From: Actinomortierella ambigua
Taxonomy: Eukaryota > Mortierellomycota > Mortierellomycetes > Mortierellales > Mortierellaceae
Assembly (NCBI GenBank): GCA_016098155.1
Contig: JAAAJB010000190.1
Location: forward strand, 847-55,620
Direction of reading: 5' to 3'
DNA: 54,774 nt
In this document: in pieces, positions 12,589 to 23,165 of the stretch
How positions within the stretch are numbered: position 1 is the stretch's first letter
Layout: every line of letters starts with the position of its first letter
The notes under the pieces: generated by a model
What the model was told of the DNA's origin: nothing
Databases searched by the model: none
What the model saw: only the letters and a program-made list of their open reading frames with translations
Translations under genes and position numbers: made by a program

Positions 12589-13397
12589 AGATCGAGGGGG
12601 AAGAACAAGACGGAGGAACAAGATTGTCCTTTTTCGAGGACAACACCTTTTCCCTAATCCTCATCCCCACAACAACAACAAAAAAAAAGAAATCATGCCC
12701 CTACACAATTTGTGTCAATCTAATCCTCGTTCTTACTATCATCAATGCTGCATACACACTTTCTTCGTTCTTAAAAAGAGATCGCTTCTTGTTTCCACCG
12801 AGATTAGCGCGCGTAGTTAAAAAAAGTCCCTCTTCCTCTCCCCCCCTTCCTTTTTTTTCCTTCGTCATCTTCACACGAATAGAGTTTACATCTTCATGCA
12901 AAACTTTCCGAAGAGTGTGCGAGCTGAGTGTCCGGGTAAAAGTTATGTGTGAGAGAGAGTGAGGGTGAGAGAAAGTCAAAGTGATGTCAAAATCGTGATA
13001 ATGTTGTGCGCAACGTGACAGTCTAGGTTACCTAGTTTTCTTTTTTCTTTTGGAATTTCGGGTTAAGAATTGTGCGTTTGTTGAATTGAGTCGCGGTGGC
13101 GCGAATCGGCATGCAATTGCATGTAACATTTACCTCATCCTATCAACGACGTGAAATAGGACTGCGCGTTCCCCTACCGAGGTCTCAGAACCACCGAAAG
13201 GCAACATTGAAGGTGGGGGGTGGGTGACAACAGAGCGAAGTTTTGGAGTTTTTGGGTAAGCGGTGTGTGTGTGTTGAGTCTTTGTACGTTAGAGTGACAC
13301 AAAACATTAGTACCCTAAAAATAGGGTGGCCATATGGAATCTCTGGAAACCTTCCCTGTATCAGCACAACAAACCAAAATAGCAAACACTCAATCAA

Positions 13398-13429
<32 letters not shown>

Positions 13430-16035
13430 ACTCTCACTCTCACAGACTTCATTTGGATGCTTTGTGATGTCTAAATGGCAACAAAGGGACCAGCACACAC
13501 AACGACAGCCCTCGTTTTGCTGTCGTACGACTTTGTAGTTCAATTCTTTTACCTGGTAAAAAAAAAATGGGCCAGCGGGCGGGATGATCAAGAGAACACC
13601 TTCCACTCCCAATTCCATCCAAGATGGGCGTGCAAGTGTATGACTGCAATAGACTACGAACTGCACTACTGTACGTAGCCCTGACTTCATTCGGAGAGTG
13701 GTTCGTTTGATCGCCAGGCCAGCAAGGCCACCTAGATCTTTGCGATTCAGGTACGGCAACTCAGCAGGGCTTAGCCCTTGCCTCGGGTTTCAGATCGAAG
13801 AGCCAGAAACCAGCCCCCGCCTACTGGCGGTGACCAGTAATATGTACCAGTCGATAGACAGACAAAGGGCGTGGGCAAGAGGGGAGGAGTAAGGACCCAC
13901 GCCTCCATCAGAGCCCTTGCCTCAACTCAGTGCTCTCCCCGTGCATAGCATCAATGGCAAAAACGCTGCCTCCTCCACCTGCGCCATCCATCCATTTACA
14001 TCAGGACCACAGCCTCCCACCAACCAAAAGAAAAAAAAAAGCTCTTTGTTCTCCTGCGCAAGACTCTTTTCCCATCTCCTCTCATTCCCGAGCTATTTCC
14101 GCATGGTGAAAGTTTGGCCTTCTTTCGGTTATAAACATTAGAGTTAACTCACACCTCTGACAGCTGTGTTCCTCGCTGCCTCATGAAAACCCATTCTCCA
14201 GCTCAGAAAGAACCAGGCTGAGGTGAACAATGTAACGACCAACCAGGGAAGGCGACCAGCAGTATGGTACGTAGTGGTTAAAAGCAGCAGCTGTAAGTCA
14301 TGCCCTACAGTACTGTACATGGTCTTACTGGTGATGTATTGAAACCGAGGTTTAGTCTTCAAAGTTTCAGACGCCAACCTCTGCTGCTGGCAAGGCTTAC
14401 GTCTGCGCCTCCTTACCACTCATAAATGTAGCCCACACATACCAGACTGTCTGCAACACCAAAAAAAATAAAACAAAAAGCCCAGGGGAACTTCTCTCCC
14501 TCATGACGACATTCCTTCCTCGCCTTTCTTCTGTGTTGGCAAGAACGAAAGAACAAAAAAGGCACGTAGAGGGCGTGATCCAGCGTGAAGGTTATTTGAC
14601 AAGGAATATCCACTGACCGAGATTCATGAAGACCTGTTGTGTGATTTTTTCTTGTGTGTTCCGTTTAAATTGTGAAATATCATTCGTCAAAGAGGGCAAG
14701 AAGCATGCAGTTACCATGAATGCAAGGCGTGTCAATAGTGGTAGACGCTCTCAGCCCTCTCGTGAGTTTGGCCTTTTTTTTTTTCTTTTTTGTTTGGGAT
14801 GTACATGCTCATTCATTTTCCACGACTTTTTTTTTTTCAGCGGGCATGCCCCTGGACTCTATTTCTAGTTTTCTTCGGTGCTCTGATAGTTTGCGATTTG
14901 GCTCTTTGAAAGACTATCGGGATATCTGTGAGGCGCATAACACGCGCCTTTCTGGTCGGCACATCTTGTTCATATTGTATTGAGGTGTGCTCGAAAGCGT
15001 CGTCGTGCGTGTGAGATCTGATCCCCAGCGCCATTGCTTCGAGAGTAAGGCGGTATGGTTGAGGGATCGATTGGAAATGACCGCGACAAAGCCATATATA
15101 TTAGAGTAGGCAATTATTAACTCGGTCCCTGGCGTAAAAATAAGTTGTACGATGTACAATATCGCTCAGGGGCAGTCGCTCTTTTCCCTCCTCCTCCCCC
15201 TCTCCGCCCATCTCCCGCTATCGTTATTGGGCGAATGCGGTCATCTCCAGTGATCTCGTTTCTCTGCACGCTGCAAAAGCAGCTGTTGCCCGCCACGTTT
15301 TGCGCTCTGTACCTGCCCTGTCGAGTTACCGAGGCTGACGGTGGGCAAGCTGAAACTTGACCCGATCTAGCCAAAGTAAGAGGGGGGTTGCATTCTTTCT
15401 TTTTTCCGCTTCCTGGATGAGGGGGAACAGAAGCGGGGGAAAGGAGCGACCACCCCTGTTCAGAAGGTGGCTGTCGCAATCATTTTCCATACCAACATGC
15501 CACCCATCATCCCCCGTCGCTGTTTTTCAACATTGAATAGGGGATTGGATAATTTGTGGTACAGCTGAAGATTTTTTTTTTTTTTTGGAGATGTTGTTTA
15601 GTAAGAATAGAACGGTCGAAAGGGCCTTGGGGTCAACCTGCTTCAGCAACCCGCCTCTATTGTCCAAACCACTGTGTGTACAATACTGTACAGCAGTTGT
15701 ACTGTACGTAGTGTGTACTGTACCGATCTGCCGACAATAGAACCAAGAAAACTATGTTTCTTTGAGCACTCACCCCCCCGTCACCCCTGGACCACGACTC
15801 TTTCCTCGGTAATCTTTGGCTAATATTTATACTCCCCATTGCCGTTGCTCCCACCTTTTTTTTTTCCTCTTCTTCTTCTGCCTTTCTCCTCTTACCTTTC
15901 GTTACATCCACCTCTTCTCTTCCTCGTAACAGAGGCCCCCCCACAAGACACTCCCTCTTTAAACCAGCAACGTCCATCCTTCCCCTCTTTTTCTAGAACA
16001 CATTCAAAGCCTGCCCCTACTACCTCTCTATCACC
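12589..16035. other. Gene-free spacer between the CotH paralogs
   Basis: About 3.4 kb without a supportable gene. Contents: a C run followed by a CT repeat (13399-13429), the palindrome CTAGGTTACCTAG (13023-13035), the 12-base palindrome TACAGTACTGTA (14306-14317), and a 50-base block at 15677-15726 with three ACTGTAC copies. Long T and A runs are frequent. The last 200 bases form a pyrimidine-rich CotH2 leader. I see no transposase, terminal repeats or CotH pseudogene fragment. Confidence 0.55.
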
Positions 16036-18849
16036 ATGGTCCGAGCACTGGTGACACTCGCCTCGATGGTCAGTTTGGCCACGGTGGCTCTTGCCAACAG
16101 TACGTTCTCCTTTTCTCCTACCGCCCACCATGACCATGAACCAAGACCACGATCCCTTTCCCTTACTGCCGAGGCAGTGTGGGTATCCACCCATCAACAC
16201 AGACTGGACGAGCCAATGAACTGCCAGGAGCTCTTTTGTTGGCTAGGCTCTTCCTCACTTTTACCAGGGATTTTGATGTTCCCCTCTCCTTTATTTTTTC
16301 CGTTGGCCTCCCCCTTTCTCTCCCCTTCTCTCTTCCCGATGAGATCTGGCCTCAAAGGACAGATACATTATCTCCCTCATCCCTGTGTTTGCTGTATCTC
16401 CATCGCCCCTCTTTCTGTCTCTGTCTCTCTGTCTCTCTCACTCTCCCTCTCTCTCTTTACCATCCCTCCCCGTCGGGATTACAAACTTTGTTTGTTTCGT
16501 CTTTATTTGCGTTGGGCCCGTAATAATTGGCGCAAACTCACCGAGACATATACTTCAGGCACAGGCGCAGACACCCTGTCATGAGTGGAGGGTAGGGAGA
16601 GCGGGCAGACAATGAGCTCGTACTCTCTCGCTCTCAGAACCAAAATAGGGCACACGACTAAATAACAATGCAGACCAGTCCTTCCTAAACAGCAATTAAC
16701 TGAGCAACAACCGGTGCTCACACCAATCGCCACTCACCTGCCCACGCCCTCGCCCTCCCCCCTCCCCCCTCGCTCTCTCTCTCCCTCTCTTTCTTACACA
16801 ATCTCGGCGCTAATTTTCGCTCTGCATCACAGAGCTGATGCAGCCCAGCTCCTCTCACCTGGAGACGAGGGTGACCAGCGCATGCTTGGCTCTTTGGAGG
16901 CCAGAAGAGAGTGAAAAGTGGAACATTCGGATGAGAGCGAAACTCTATCATAGAGGCCACCCTTCTCTCCTACCATCCATCACTGCAAACATCCTCGCTC
17001 CTGCACCTGCACAAAATAGAAATGAACTCATCCTAACCTTTATCCTTGTTCTCCACCAATAGTTTCATTCAATGTCGTTGGCTACCCTAACCCTGCATCC
17101 GCCAAGTTTGGTGTCATGATCGACGGCAAGCTTACGGAAATGAAGACAAACGACACCATGTTCCCTTTGTGGTCGGTCTTCGTTCCCGGCGCGAACAATG
17201 GCACGCAGTACCATTACGTGATGCTGAGCTCTACCGGCCAGGAGCTCAAGAAGGAGAACTTTGTGCGCACAGCCAACGTGACGGCGAAGCGCATGGCGAC
17301 GGAGCACGAGTTCTTCGAGCGCCCTCTTACCAAGCACCCTATTGTTCCCCTGCCCTACGTCTACCCGAACACCTGGCCCACCAACTCCAAGGCCTTCAAG
17401 GAGAACCAGATTGCCACCCTGCACTTGTTGGGCCCTAAGGCTGAGATCGACCGCCTGAACGCTGACCCCCTTAGTGGCACGGAGACCAAGGTTACCGTGC
17501 GCTACATTAATGCCAAGACCATCTACACCCAGCACAACATTTCGTTCAAGACCGGAGGCAAGTCGTCAAAGGGCTACGCCAAGCAGTCGTACAAGCTCGA
17601 GTTTGAGGACAAGTTTGGTCAGGAGTTCTTCGACCGCCCCAACATCAAGCTGCGTGCCCTGGGTACGACCGAGCCTTCGATGATCCGTGAGCGTCTGTAC
17701 ATCGACATGCTGAACGCGGTCGGTATCCCCACCCAGCAGGGTACCTATGTCCGCCTGTTCGTCAACAACGTGCCCTATGGTCTTTACCTGATGGTCGACG
17801 ATATCAAGAAGTCGTTCCTCAAGCAGACTGTCCACGAAGGCGCCGACCTCCAGCGTGGCACGCTCGTCCAGATGAATGCTTGGGAGATTAAGGCCGATCT
17901 GGCCTTCCGCGGTGCTAATACTGCCGACTACTACGTCAGTAACGACCACTACGTCCCGCAACACGTGGGTATTAATGTCCCTCCCACGGAGCCTCTCCAG
18001 GAGCTCATCGCCTTCATTTCGGACCTTCAAGCCTTCGACCCTGCCACCACCCCCAACCCTGTTCAATACTTCAACGATACCCGTCTGGATTTGGATGGCT
18101 TCCTGCGCTGCATGGCCCTGGAGTACCTGTTCGGTGCCCATGACAACTACTGGCAGGCTGCCTCGAACTACTTCATGTACAGGAACCCCACCCTGGCCCC
18201 GGGCGGTGGCAAGTGGCAGTGGATCCCTACCGATTTCGATGGTGTGATTGGTAATGGCGCCAATTACGACGCCGCTGGACTTTACCCCGCATGGTGGAAG
18301 CCTGAACTCTACAAGGGCGTCATGCAGCAACGCCCCTTGGTGGAGAAGCTTATCCTCCAGAACACTGAAATTAAGGCCCTGTTTGAGGAGACCCTGAAGA
18401 ACATCGTCAGCTATGCCTTTAAGCCCGCGGCCATGGACGCCCACGTGGATGCCCTGTACGCCATGTTGAAGTTGGATGTCGAGTGGGACTTGTCCCTGCC
18501 CCGTCAGAGCGGCAATTTGAAGAACTACAACTTCACCTTTGCTGAACACCTGCTTACCCTCACTGCCCCAGTTCGTACGCAAACACTCGCTGGCATCAAG
18601 CCTTGGATCGCCGGGCGTGCCAATGCCATCGCTGCCGCCCAGGGTTTCACGATCCCTCCTGAGGTTGTCAACCGCGTCACCCCCAAGCCCAAGCCCAAGA
18701 AGGGTGATGATGAAGTTGAGGATGAGGCGGCGGCCGGTGGTGGCCCCAACGGCGCTGGTGGCAGGACCGGCTCGGCACCTACCTTGAAGCAGGCTTCGGG
18801 TCTTGTTACCATCCTGGCCGTTGTCGCTTCCGCCGTCCTTCTTGCTTAA
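16036..18849 (+). CDS. CotH-type GPI-anchored surface protein, paralog 2
   Basis: Paralog of the CotH gene 3.4 kb upstream, with the same domain order. Exons 16036-16099 and 17063-18849 give 616 residues. Exon 1 is again exactly 64 bases and encodes only the signal peptide (VRALVTLASMVSLATVALA), ending in the same phase. The mature part repeats the FNVVGYP start, the ERLYIDMLNAVGIPTQQGTY block, VNNVPYGLYLMVDDIKKS and PTDFDG (about 400). It ends with a Lys/Asp/Glu-rich and Gly-rich linker and a hydrophobic GPI-type tail. Codon use is strongly biased to C/G-ending codons, more than in paralog 1, suggesting high expression. The intron is 963 bases. Tandem duplication explains the pair. Convergent with TFA2. 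Function beyond the fold is not shown by the sequence. Confidence 0.9.
16100..17062 (+). other. Long first intron of CotH2
   Basis: A 963-base GTACGT..TAG phase-1 intron at the same codon position as the CotH1 intron. It contains CT-rich simple sequence (about 16420-16455 and 16760-16795). No conserved exon is visible inside. Apart from shared pyrimidine richness I cannot align it confidently with the CotH1 intron by eye. Confidence 0.75.
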
Positions 18850-19234
18850 GCGTTAGAGCGATTTAACCCCTCCTCCCCGCCCCTTCCATGGTTGCATTTT
18901 TCTGCGCACTTCTTTTTCCTCTTCAACCTCTCCCTTACATACTACTCGCATTATTGTTGATAGACAAAGGTTCCCTTCCTCCTTCCTTTCTCCTTCAAAA
19001 GAATATACAGTTTTTTTTACCCTCCCTAATGTTAAAATAAAAAAGACAAAATGGTGGATGCCCAATAAAAAAAACTGTACGTATGGTATAAGAACGAGAA
19101 TGTGATCTTACGATACCAAATCAGGTGTGGTTTATTATTACAAGTTGCTTCAAAGAACATGTGTCTCGAGACAATGTCCAGTAGGTGGTTCCAAGACCAA
19201 GACCAAAAAAAAAAAAGAAAGCTTATCGATTTTT
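18850..19234. other. Convergent 3' spacer CotH2/TFA2
   Basis: 385 bases between two convergent stop codons, AT-rich with A/T runs. It should hold both 3' untranslated regions and polyadenylation sites. No gene is seen. Confidence 0.6.
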
Positions 19235-20806
19235 CTACTTGGTAACGACAAAGTCCTTTGTGAGATCCAGATCTTTCATGTGCGTGTTGGTGATCTTCAT
19301 GCGACGGTTCTTGCGTGCGGTCTTTTGTTTCTTCATCTCGCCCGGGCCCTTCTTATCATACACCTGCATGTACGTCAAACCGGCCTTGACGAGCTCCTTT
19401 GGCAGGTCTGTCTCGTCTGGCACACGCATCCTATGCCAGATGTCGCGGAATTCTATGGTCGTTGTATTTGTCATCCCCCAACAGTCGTTAATTTTTTTTA
19501 TTTTCTCTCTCTCTGGGTGTCCGCAGCAACTCGCAACAAATGAATGGCTCCCTTTTTTTTTTTTCCTTTTACCTTTGTCCATCGCTGTGTTGTACCGTAC
19601 ATCGTTCCAGTACAGGACACGAGGCTGTCCGTCTTTGGTCTTGATGACTAGGATCTTGCCTTCCTCGGCCAGTTGCCGCACAGCCTCGGGTAGCTTTGAG
19701 TACGAATCCTTGAGCTCCTTGTATTCCATGCCACCAACATTTCGATTCTTCTCCAACAACGCCAGCAAATCCTCCTTGGACTTGATGTTGTATGTGGGCT
19801 AAACATCCCGCGCGCCCCCGATTGCGTGACGAGAAGAAAGAAAAAAGAATGAAAGGAATAAGATAAGTAAAAATAGATTGGGGACTTGACTTGCATTCTT
19901 TCCATAGAAAACAACCAACCCACTCTCACCCCCTCCCCTGACATCGATGGTGTCACCCTCCGCCCTTCCAACTTGGACAGCCCTCCCTCAGGACTTTACC
20001 CTGTACTGGAACGTGTGGTTGACCATATCGTAGTCAATCTTGCTACTGTCCTTGAGCGCCTGGTACAATTCTGGGTTGGCCTCCAAGTCCACATTTCCTT
20101 TACGTCTAATGTCCTCTGCTGATTGAGGTTCTTCGGCATCCTATTAATGTTATTTAAAAAAAAAAAATCGAGTCAGAAGCGGAGCAAAACGTGGCGTTTT
20201 GGCGTACAACAAAATAAGAAACTGAAAGTGATGAATTGTAAAAAGAAAAGACGCCCATCTGCCCAAAACTAGGCAAGACAGCCTACGACAGCAATTGATT
20301 GTTTTCAACAGCCCGTATCACCAATGTTTGCTTCATTACCCGCAGATATTTGATGGCTGCAAATAGCAAACTGTTGGTATGTCGTCCTGTTCCAGTGTCT
20401 TTCGGTTGAGAGTAAACTATCGGAAAAAAATAAAATAAAATAAAATAAAATAAAAACAACAGGGAAACGGGTTGGTCAAGATTGAATTTGAAGAGTTCCT
20501 TCACAAAGCCCGGATTACGCTCTATATGGTCAACATCTTTTCTAACACTATAGAATGCTTCGCCTCCTTCCCCCCCCCTCTTCCTCCCTTTCTCCTCCCT
20601 TTGTTTTGATTGTATGAAATACCCTCCGCTTTCCGCTTCTTGCTCGACGAAATGACCAGAGGGCCATGGTTGTTCGGGTTGGCGTCGGAGCCTGTGTACA
20701 ACGGGATAATCTCATGAGCCGGCAGTGGCTGGACCACAGCGCGCTGGATAACGGGCTGGTTGGCCAATCGCTTCTTAAACTCTGAAATCTCTTTCTTCTG
20801 CGCCAT
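19235..20806 (-). CDS. TFA2: TFIIE beta subunit
   Basis: General transcription factor IIE, small subunit; with TFIIE alpha it recruits and regulates TFIIH at the polymerase II pre-initiation complex. Five minus-strand exons: 20806-20623, 20416-20340, 20140-20000, 19798-19573 and 19452-19235, giving 281 residues (human GTF2E2 has 291). The basic N-terminus is followed by a short winged-helix part (PKDTGTG..TN..LFAAIKYLR), then LEANPELYQAL, FQYRPTYNIKSKEDLLALL (tandem winged helix) and the conserved DGQPRVLYWND. The C-terminal half is highly charged with a KKQK..RKNRR basic patch. Intron 1 holds an (AAAAT)n tract at 20424-20456. The exon 2/3 region is the least conserved part of the model. Divergent from MHR1 across 486 bases. 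Confidence 0.88.
20424..20456. repeat. (AAAAT)n repeat in TFA2 intron 1
   Basis: About five to six AAAAT units beside the 3' splice site of the first TFA2 intron. On the transcribed strand they read TTTTA and form part of the polypyrimidine region. Confidence 0.9.
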
Positions 20807-21292
20807 GTTGTATGTGTGTTTTCTTTTGCTGTAGGAGAATGGGCGAGGAGACGGGGGTAAGGGGAGTTGGGAGTGCGAGGAAAGAGGATAGACAAAAGGT
20901 TGAGTATAGTAAGGGTAGGTAGACCTTTGGACCTAACAAGCAGAAGAGTGTCCCAATGAAATAGAAAGGTCGAGTAAGAAAACGAGGCTGACAGATGGTG
21001 GAATGACAAGCACACTAACAAAAGGCAGAATGTCAGCTTCAACAGAGATGCACACACAGCATTGCATGCATTCACCAAAAATATCTCCGCCCAAGTGTCT
21101 TGTGGTCACATGACTATGGCCACCAACCAATTGCGAGGTGGCTTGTGTTGTGTGCCCCTGGGCTGGGAGAGCGATCGCTGTCCTCTCTCCCGTGGTAGGG
21201 GAGAGTGTGAGTGACAGAAGGGTAGGAGGGGACCGAGTGCCGCCAAAAAAGAAAAGTCCGAGTAATTCCTCCATTCACAACAGCACAGAGCC
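20807..21292. promoter_or_regulatory. Divergent TFA2/MHR1 promoter region
   Basis: The 486 bases between divergent start codons hold GTCACATGAC at 21105-21114 (an E-box-like near-palindrome, also found upstream of the three-RRM gene) and the palindrome AGCGATCGCT near 21169. No TATA box is evident. A factor binding these sites is inference. Confidence 0.5.
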
Positions 21293-22555
21293 ATGTCGTC
21301 GGCAGCAGCAGCCAGCAATACCATCAAGAATGTCACACGGAGGGCACCACGCAAGCCTGTCCGCAACCCGCCACGGGTCACTCCCTCCAAGTCTGTCTAC
21401 CTCTTCCGCAACATTCAGACCTCGCAGGTCCTCGTCTCCATGACCAAGCGCCTGGAAGTATGAACAACCAATGCAAAAACCTCTCCTGCAGCCAACAGCA
21501 CAACAGCAACTACTACAGCAACCGCCAACAACATACATAGGACCATGAGGCTGGAGCACATGTTCAACACCAACAACAAAACTCGAGGACACGAACACCA
21601 ACTTTTGACTTCTTCGTGAGAGCAACAAAGTGTGGAAATCGATCTTCCGAGGCAGTTCTTTCTTTGCTTTTTCTTGCTACAGCGGCCACACTGGATCCGA
21701 GCATTGGAGGGTCAGGGTGTCGCAGGATTGGAGGCTGAGACAGCCCGTGTGCCGGTCTCTTTTATTTCCCCCATCATCTGGTAACGATCAGGTCATCGGC
21801 AAATGGCGGGCGTCACCTTGAAAGAGGTGTCTACAAGAGCAAAGGACCAGAGTTGGAATCAGAGCACTGGAACAGATCCCAGACCTCCAGGAAAACAGCA
21901 CGCATGCCTCAGAGGCCATTCGCAGGAGGAATCCACTGTCAACAGCGATTGGAAGAAGCATAGCTGAAGATTAGTGTGACCTACCCACCCTTCGATCCAA
22001 AAGTCAGGGGGGGGGGCTATCGTTCCGGCTATCTTGTTGCCACCAATGCTGACTCTTTGCTGCCCTTCGCCCTTCTTCCCCCTTCCTCGTTTCACTTAGA
22101 ACCAGAACCTGAAGCAGATCGCCGACGAGACACGCCGCCCGCCGCGCGTGCGCCACGACCACTGGCACCCGATGGCGGCCGTGCAAGGGTTCAAGACACA
22201 CCAGGAGGCGCTGTCGTTCCACAACTCGCTGCGGGACCACCAGCTCAACATGACGGAGGCCAAGCGTGATTCGGCCGAGCACATGGCCCAGCCCAAGCGG
22301 TTGCGTAGCCCCGTCGAGATGAACCAGATCAACGAGACCCTGATCAAGATGGCCGATCTGTTGGCCAAGAACGAGACCCTGGCCGAGTCCCAGGGTAAGG
22401 GCGTCACCATCCTCTGGGAGCGCCCACATCTGCTGAAGCAGATCACCGAGAACCACGGCGTCTCCTTCTTGAACGCTATTCAGCATGGCGATTTGTTGGT
22501 CCATCGCGGCCGTGATATCGTCGACTCGCCTGCTCCCAAGCCTGCTGCTGCCTAA
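21293..22555 (+). CDS. MHR1: Mitochondrial large-subunit protein mL67 / Mhr1
   Basis: In yeasts Mhr1 is both a mitochondrial large ribosomal subunit protein (mL67) and a factor for mtDNA recombination. Exons 21293-21457 and 22100-22555 give 206 residues. Visible family features are a basic, Ser/Ala/Arg-rich N-terminus fit for mitochondrial import, the VYLFRNIQTSQVLVS block, and after the intron RRPPRVRHDHWHPMAAV, matching the family's R.D.W.P core. The C-terminal half, with EMNQINETL..MADLLAKNE and GVTILWERPHLL, is less typical, and the tail is Ala/Pro-rich. The 642-base intron is unusually long; no additional conserved exon was found in it and the protein reads smoothly across the junction. 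Assignment rests mainly on the first 75 residues, so the recombination role is uncertain. Confidence 0.78.
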
Positions 22556-23165
22556 AGGAAAAGATGGAGAAAGACGTACGACACTCCCCTTTTTTTTTAG
22601 ACCCAGGAGCAATAGTAACAATGGGTTGTTGTTGTTTTCCTTTTCTTTTCTTTTTTTTCCCTTCGATGATTCATCGCATTCTAAAAAAAGGTTGAAGGAA
22701 GAGAAAAGGAGGAGGAGAAGAAGAAAGAGACGGCATAGATTTTGATTTTCTTGGTTTTTTTTCACATACTTTCAAATACACTCAAATGCAAAGAATAGCA
22801 TAAAGCAATGTTATTGAGGGATTGTTTGCTTTTAGCTTGAGCCAAAGTGGCTACTACAGAGTATGGCCTATCGTTCATGTTAGCTCGGAAGGCTACAGGG
22901 AACATGGTTGGTAGGTGGGATGGGAGGGGGGCACTTGGCGTGCAAAAAGAAGCCAAGAAGCAGCAAGAAACAAGAAGGAAAAAAAAGAAAAAGGGGAAGC
23001 TGCTTAAAAGCTACAAGATCGGGGATGATTGAGGTGATGCTCATCAGAGCCATGTCGCTCGATTTTCGGTTGATAGTTGTTTTGAACAACCAGCTAAAAA
23101 GCAACAAAGGATAAGACAAATCGCGAGGTACTGTTACGCTCTCGCGTTCTTTGAGAAAAAGTCAT
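22556..23165. other. Convergent 3' spacer MHR1/three-RRM gene
   Basis: 610 bases between convergent stop codons, AT-rich, with T runs (about 22590, 22650, 22750) and a purine-rich strand 22690-22735. It is expected to hold both 3' untranslated regions. No gene seen. Confidence 0.6.

Noticed and set aside
11863..12621. 252-residue open frame antisense to CotH1
   Set aside because: Same effect of biased codons; it overlaps the conserved CotH coding region and has no recognisable domain.
12589..16035. Transposon or CotH pseudogene between the CotH paralogs
   Set aside because: No transposase or reverse-transcriptase motif, no terminal inverted repeats and no CotH-like fragment could be seen.
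17566..18582. 338-residue open frame antisense to CotH2
   Set aside because: It mirrors the strongly C-ending codon bias of CotH2 on the other strand; the sense frame has the conserved CotH core, and the antisense product has no motif.
22004..22765. 253-residue minus-strand frame over MHR1 exon 2
   Set aside because: It begins in low-complexity spacer (poly-Leu/Asn) and runs antisense to MHR1; no motif.
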